Shown: positions 41,687 to 44,262 of the stretch, in pieces
Numbering within the stretch: the stretch's first letter is position 1
Layout: each line of letters opens with the position of its first letter
NCBI GenBank assembly: GCA_027038835.1
Contig: JALWGC010000007.1
Span: forward strand, 1-44,262
Length of the DNA stretch: 44,262 nt
Reading direction: 5' to 3'
From: Helicobacteraceae bacterium
GTDB lineage: Bacteria > Campylobacterota > Campylobacteria > Campylobacterales > Sulfurimonadaceae
Notes under the pieces: generated by a model
Databases searched by the model: none
What the model saw: only the letters and a program-made list of their open reading frames with translations
Told to the model about the DNA's origin: nothing
Translations under genes and position numbers: made by a program

Positions 41687-43132
41687 CTATTTCAAAGCGT
41701 TTAACGTTTGGTATTCATGTAGCGCGTAATCATCGGTCATCCCGCTGATATAATCGACAATCAAACGCACTCTGTAGTACCACTCCAATATCTTGTATCG
41801 TTCTTCATCACTTCTATCGAGCTTCTTGACATCATCTTTATATGCCGTGATTTGTTTTGAAGATATCCTTTTGATAAGCCGCATCGCTACAAAACACTCT
41901 ATCTTTTTGTCCGCTAATACCTTTTCAAAATCTTCTGCATCGATCTCCAACAGAGGTTTGTAGCTATCAAACAAAGCGTTGATGATAGCATACCCTTGAA
42001 GTTCCAACTGCTGCACATCTTTGTGGGTGTAGATATATCTGACCGATACCGCTTGCAGCACTTTGATCGCTTTGTAATATTCGCTTTTTTTGTCATACTC
42101 CAAAAGTGCAGCGTTGAAACTGCCTTCAAAAACCTCTTTATGGTTTTGCACATAGATGCTCGCTACATGCTTGACAAGCGGTGTGATAAGCTTGGCACGA
42201 AGTAAAATAAAGAACATATTGAACTGGTAAGGCTCTTCATTTTTTTTCGCTTTTGCATACTGCTCTTCAAGGATACCCAGCAAAAAGTTCTCCTCTTCTT
42301 TTTCACATTCCTCTTTGATGATTTTATAAACCTCATCCAAACTCAATATCCCTTTTTCCGCGGCATCTTCAAGGTCTGCCGTAAGATAGGAGATATCATC
42401 CGCCGCTTCCATGATGTACGTTAGCGGGAAGCGATGACCAGATGGTATCTCCAGCGTTTTTTGCAGTTTTTGGACAAACTCTTTTTCACTATAGTAAAAC
42501 CCCGGTTTCTTTTGGAGATAATCCAGAGCTTTACCCTTTTTAGGCGCATCTTCGAATGCTCCGCGGGTATATTTGAGTACAGCGAGCGTTTGCGTATAGG
42601 AAAGATTGAGACGCTGGAGCTTCGATATGAGCCTTATCGCCTGCGCATTGCCGTCAAATCCACATATATCTTTGGATAGAAGCTGCTTTAAAGCTTCATT
42701 CTCTTTTGTACTTGCAGGCAGTCTCTCCAAAATAGGAAGAGCGTTGGTACAAAGCCATTTATTGATAGTCTGCTCTGCAAAATGTCCAAAAGGAGGGTTG
42801 CCTATATCATGCAACAAACTGGTCATCTCGGCTGTGGAGACAAAAGCGTTTTCCAACCCCTCTAACCCAAATTGCTCCAGTCCCCTTTTTTCCAATTCCG
42901 CCAAAATCGTTTTGGCGATATAGCGCGCTATTTGTGCTACTTCAAGTGAATGTGTCAACCGCGTACGGATCGAAGCATTAAGCTCCAACGCAAAAACCTG
43001 AGTACGCTTCTGCAACCTACGCACCCCTCCCGAGGAGATAATACGCCCCCTGTCACTCTCAACGGAGTTGTCGATATCCGCAATAGGATACAACTCCCTA
43101 TCTGTAGTAATCCTCTTTCTATAATCGATCAC
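41687..43132 (-). CDS. dgt: dGTP triphosphohydrolase (HD superfamily)
   Basis: The 481-residue protein has the HD-domain metal ligands: His in TRLTHSLEVAQIA, HD in LLHDIGNPPFGH and the distal Asp in AADDISYLTADLED. It hydrolyses dGTP to deoxyguanosine and triphosphate, adjusting dNTP pools and limiting phage replication. The long form with RRLQKRTQVF fits the E. coli-type Dgt. It starts with GTG at 43132. It is convergent with the SQR cluster. The C-terminal 200 residues are less conserved. Confidence 0.9.
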   Translation of the reverse strand: MIDYRKRITTDRELYPIADIDNSVESDRGRIISSGGVRRLQKRTQVFALELNASIRTRLTHSLEVAQIARYIAKTILAELEKRGLEQFGLEGLENAFVSTAEMTSLLHDIGNPPFGHFAEQTINKWLCTNALPILERLPASTKENEALKQLLSKDICGFDGNAQAIRLISKLQRLNLSYTQTLAVLKYTRGAFEDAPKKGKALDYLQKKPGFYYSEKEFVQKLQKTLEIPSGHRFPLTYIMEAADDISYLTADLEDAAEKGILSLDEVYKIIKEECEKEEENFLLGILEEQYAKAKKNEEPYQFNMFFILLRAKLITPLVKHVASIYVQNHKEVFEGSFNAALLEYDKKSEYYKAIKVLQAVSVRYIYTHKDVQQLELQGYAIINALFDSYKPLLEIDAEDFEKVLADKKIECFVAMRLIKRISSKQITAYKDDVKKLDRSDEERYKILEWYYRVRLIVDYISGMTDDYALHEYQTLNALK

Positions 43133-43507
43133 AAGCCGCCTTTTTTCATTTTTCCACCACCTTAACCATCGTCAACGCAGGCCTACATATCATAGTTTTT
43201 TTAAATTGTAACAAAAAAAGAAGATTTTTTAAACTCGCCAGTTAGCAAGCAGATGTAAAAACTCGAGTGTTGTTATGTGTCCAAGGTTGCCGTGAAATTG
43301 CACCTAATATTAGAATGGGCAACAAATAGGGGTAAGATAAGGGATTTTTTTAGTTTTTAAATCTTCTGAAAGTCCCTATTTTAAGGCTTTTGAGGCTGTT
43401 TTTTGTTGAGTTGTGGAGAAGGAGGGATTCGAAAAAATCTTATCCAAAAAATTGTATTTTTCTTAAAAAAAGTGTATAATTATACACACACTTAAGAAAG
43501 GTTGGCT
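43133..43507. other. AT-rich intergenic region between dgt and a toxin-antitoxin pair
   Basis: No gene is recognised. The first 60 bases hold the likely dgt promoter (minus strand TATGAT near 43190). Further right are a perfect 10-bp palindrome CTAATATTAG (43304-43313) inside a GTTGCC/GGCAAC inverted pair (43286-43291, 43318-43323). The right end holds the toxin-antitoxin operator. The middle resembles degraded accessory DNA, but no known element is identified. Confidence 0.5.
43472..43487. promoter_or_regulatory. 16-bp perfect palindrome: toxin-antitoxin operator over the -10 box
   Basis: GTGTATAATTATACAC is a perfect palindrome that contains TATAAT (43475-43480) and lies 20 bases before the antitoxin ATG. 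RHH antitoxins usually bind such palindromes to repress their own operon, so autoregulation is expected. Confidence 0.75.
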
Positions 43508-43723
43508 ATGAGTACCGTTCGATTAAATATCACTTTGCCCGAATCTCTTAATAATGAAATAAATCATTATGCAAAAGAGTTAAAAGAGAAAAAAAGTCAT
43601 ATTATCGCTTCAGCTCTTGATATGTATTTCGATTATATCGATCTAAAGGAAGCTGAAAAAAGATTAGCAAACAAAGAACCAACTTTCACGCTCGATGAGA
43701 TGAAAAAAGAGTTAGGATTGTAA
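43508..43723 (+). CDS. Ribbon-helix-helix antitoxin
   Basis: This 71-residue protein starts STVRLNITLPESLNNEINHY, a classic RHH (CopG/MetJ-fold) DNA-binding strand-helix. A second helix (KKSHIIASALDMYFDY) and a charged C-terminus (TFTLDEMKKELGL) for toxin binding follow. ATG at 43508 with GAAAGG upstream is preferred over TTG at 43502. It is followed after one base by a RelE-type toxin gene. Confidence 0.9.
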   Translation: MSTVRLNITLPESLNNEINHYAKELKEKKSHIIASALDMYFDYIDLKEAEKRLANKEPTFTLDEMKKELGL

Positions 43724-43724
43724 C

Positions 43725-44009
43725 TTGTTTTCTTTAGAATTTTCAAACTCAACAAAAAGAGATTTAAAACGGATTGATAGACAATATCAAAAGTTTATCC
43801 TTGATTCTTTGGAAGAGTTTGTAAAAAATTTTTCTTCCGACTATGAAGCTTCTTTAATTACAACCGGTAAAATAAAAAAACTTCAAGGTCAAAAAGAAGT
43901 TTTGTACCGTTTGAAACTTCGATCATATAGGGTGATTTACAAAAAGTTTGATGATAAACTTGTTATTTTAGTTGTGCATATAACTACCCGTGAAGGTGCT
44001 TATAAGTAG
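43725..44009 (+). CDS. RelE/ParE-family toxin
   Basis: The 94-residue protein has the RelE fold pattern: FSLEFSNSTKRDLKRIDR, IKKLQGQKEVLYRLKLRSYR and VIYKKFDDKLVILVVHI. The LRSYRVIYK strand carries the basic residues typical of ribosome-dependent mRNA interferases, so RelE-like action is more likely than gyrase poisoning. TTG at 43725 is one base after the antitoxin stop, so translation is coupled. Confidence 0.88.
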   Translation: MFSLEFSNSTKRDLKRIDRQYQKFILDSLEEFVKNFSSDYEASLITTGKIKKLQGQKEVLYRLKLRSYRVIYKKFDDKLVILVVHITTREGAYK

Positions 44010-44055
44010 TTTTGGTGTTCTTACCACCATTATATACTTTTTAGAATCTTCAAAA

Positions 44056-44135
44056 TTATGAATATATTTTTACCATTGGTATGATTTTGTAATCCAGCAC
44101 ATCGGAGTTTTCTCTTATATATTCTTTTGCTTCTT
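44056..44135 (-). pseudogene. C-terminal remnant of a gene cut by the insertion sequence
   Basis: On the minus strand 44135-44056 reads as a plausible protein end (AKEYIRENSDVLDYKII, then PMVKIYS and stop TAA at 44058-44056). The frame continues only into DNA that looks like an IS3-type end, and no upstream part exists here. The parent protein is not recognised. The other part may lie beyond the insertion sequence outside the window. Confidence 0.4.
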
Positions 44136-44262
44136 TGATCCGGCTACACTTATTAGGACACAGAAATGATAAAATTTCTGTAGAAAAATAAGAGAGGAAA
44201 AGAAGATGGCAGGATATGGAAGAAGATACACTCAAGAGTTCAAAGATTCAACTATTCAGTTG
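44136..44262 (+). mobile_element. Left end of an IS3-type insertion sequence
   Basis: TGATCCGGCTACACTTATTA, followed by GGACACAG, from 44136 has the shape of IS3-family terminal inverted repeats (TGA at the tip, GGACAC inside). Next comes an 8-bp hairpin (ACAGAAAT/ATTTCTGT, 44160-44181), a ribosome site (AGAGAGGAAA) and the transposase gene. The right end is outside the window, so the target duplication cannot be read. Confidence 0.6.
44206..44262 (+). CDS. IS3-family transposase OrfA, N-terminal fragment
   Basis: The 19 codons MAGYGRRYTQEFKDSTIQL match the start of IS3/IS911-type OrfA proteins (RRYTxEFK, the beginning of the helix-turn-helix). The gene runs off the right edge. AGAGAGGAAA supplies the ribosome site. 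Confidence 0.75.
   Translation, partial: MAGYGRRYTQEFKDSTIQL

Noticed and set aside
44160-44181. Hairpin before the transposase as a rho-independent terminator of the RelE gene
   Set aside because: It lies 150 bases downstream, inside the putative IS end, and more likely belongs to the element itself.
1-44262. tRNA or rRNA genes within the window
   Set aside because: I found no cloverleaf with a GTTCGA-type T-loop and CCA end in the intergenic gaps, and no conserved rRNA segments; a covariance-model scan would settle it.

Overview
This window is a dense stretch of a Campylobacterota (Epsilonproteobacteria) chromosome. The strongest evidence is gene order. The run aroQ-folK-flhF-flhG-(small membrane protein)-fliA-fliM-fliY, next to sppA and an aminofutalosine-deaminase-type hydrolase, matches the Cj0060c-Cj0068 block of Campylobacter jejuni as I remember it. 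The run M23 protein-ftsX-ftsE-trmB-fibronectin III lipoprotein-rluD, next to rodA, matches the Cj1275c-Cj1282 block. A sulfide:quinone oxidoreductase, a SulP transporter, an octaheme cytochrome and GGDEF/EAL proteins point to a free-living sulfur-oxidising member (Sulfurovum/Sulfurimonas/Hydrogenimonas type) rather than a host-associated one. The exact genus cannot be read from the sequence.

Layout. 1-265: the left edge carries a strong promoter pointing leftwards out of the window, with a GC-rich discriminator as in rRNA promoters. 266-3211: a HIT protein and an MltC-type lytic transglycosylase, convergent with argH across a shared terminator. 3280-5506: acpS-xseA-FmdE-like operon. 5514-7642: sppA and the menaquinone-pathway deaminase on the minus strand. 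7712-15684: one long co-directional run in which nearly every gene overlaps or abuts the next (aroQ, folK, flhF, flhG, a membrane protein, fliA, fliM, fliY, LOG-family gene, mnmA). It couples flagellar placement and number, sigma-28 and the motor switch to housekeeping genes. 15695-21404 (minus): thrC, and upstream of it a three-gene module of outer-membrane receptor, small periplasmic protein and membrane GGDEF-EAL enzyme. 21484-27655 (minus): the EnvC-like/FtsX/FtsE/TrmB/lipoprotein/RluD run. 27735-31719 (plus): rodA, an unknown coiled-coil gene and a SulP transporter.

31615-32614 is the clearest oddity. A ParE/Phd-type toxin-antitoxin pair sits between two 146-bp direct copies of the sulP 3' end plus the 3' end of the neighbouring EAL gene, with one mismatch. 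The toxin reads in frame into the duplicated DNA and ends with the same 12 residues as the EAL protein. 32574-37481 (minus) is a tight run of flgH, a transglutaminase-like periplasmic protein, an octaheme cytochrome and a GGDEF/EAL protein, apparently headed by a sigma-54 promoter.

37548-41665 (plus): yqeY, then a probable sulfide-oxidation cluster of a haem-less cytochrome-like protein, a DUF3373 outer-membrane barrel, a Tat-exported SQR and a two-helix membrane protein. 41687-43132 (minus): dgt. From 43133 the DNA becomes AT-rich and accessory: an RHH/RelE toxin-antitoxin pair under a 16-bp perfect palindrome, a gene remnant, and the left end of an IS3-type element that runs off the window.

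Functionally the window centres on the cell pole and envelope: flagellar placement (FlhF/FlhG), regulation (FliA), switch (FliM/FliY), L-ring (FlgH), divisome (FtsEX/EnvC), elongasome (RodA), peptidoglycan enzymes and two c-di-GMP enzymes. Start sites were chosen by Shine-Dalgarno spacing and family N-termini; several differ from the longest open frame (folK, flhF, the EnvC-like gene, sulP, yqeY, the transglutaminase-like gene).
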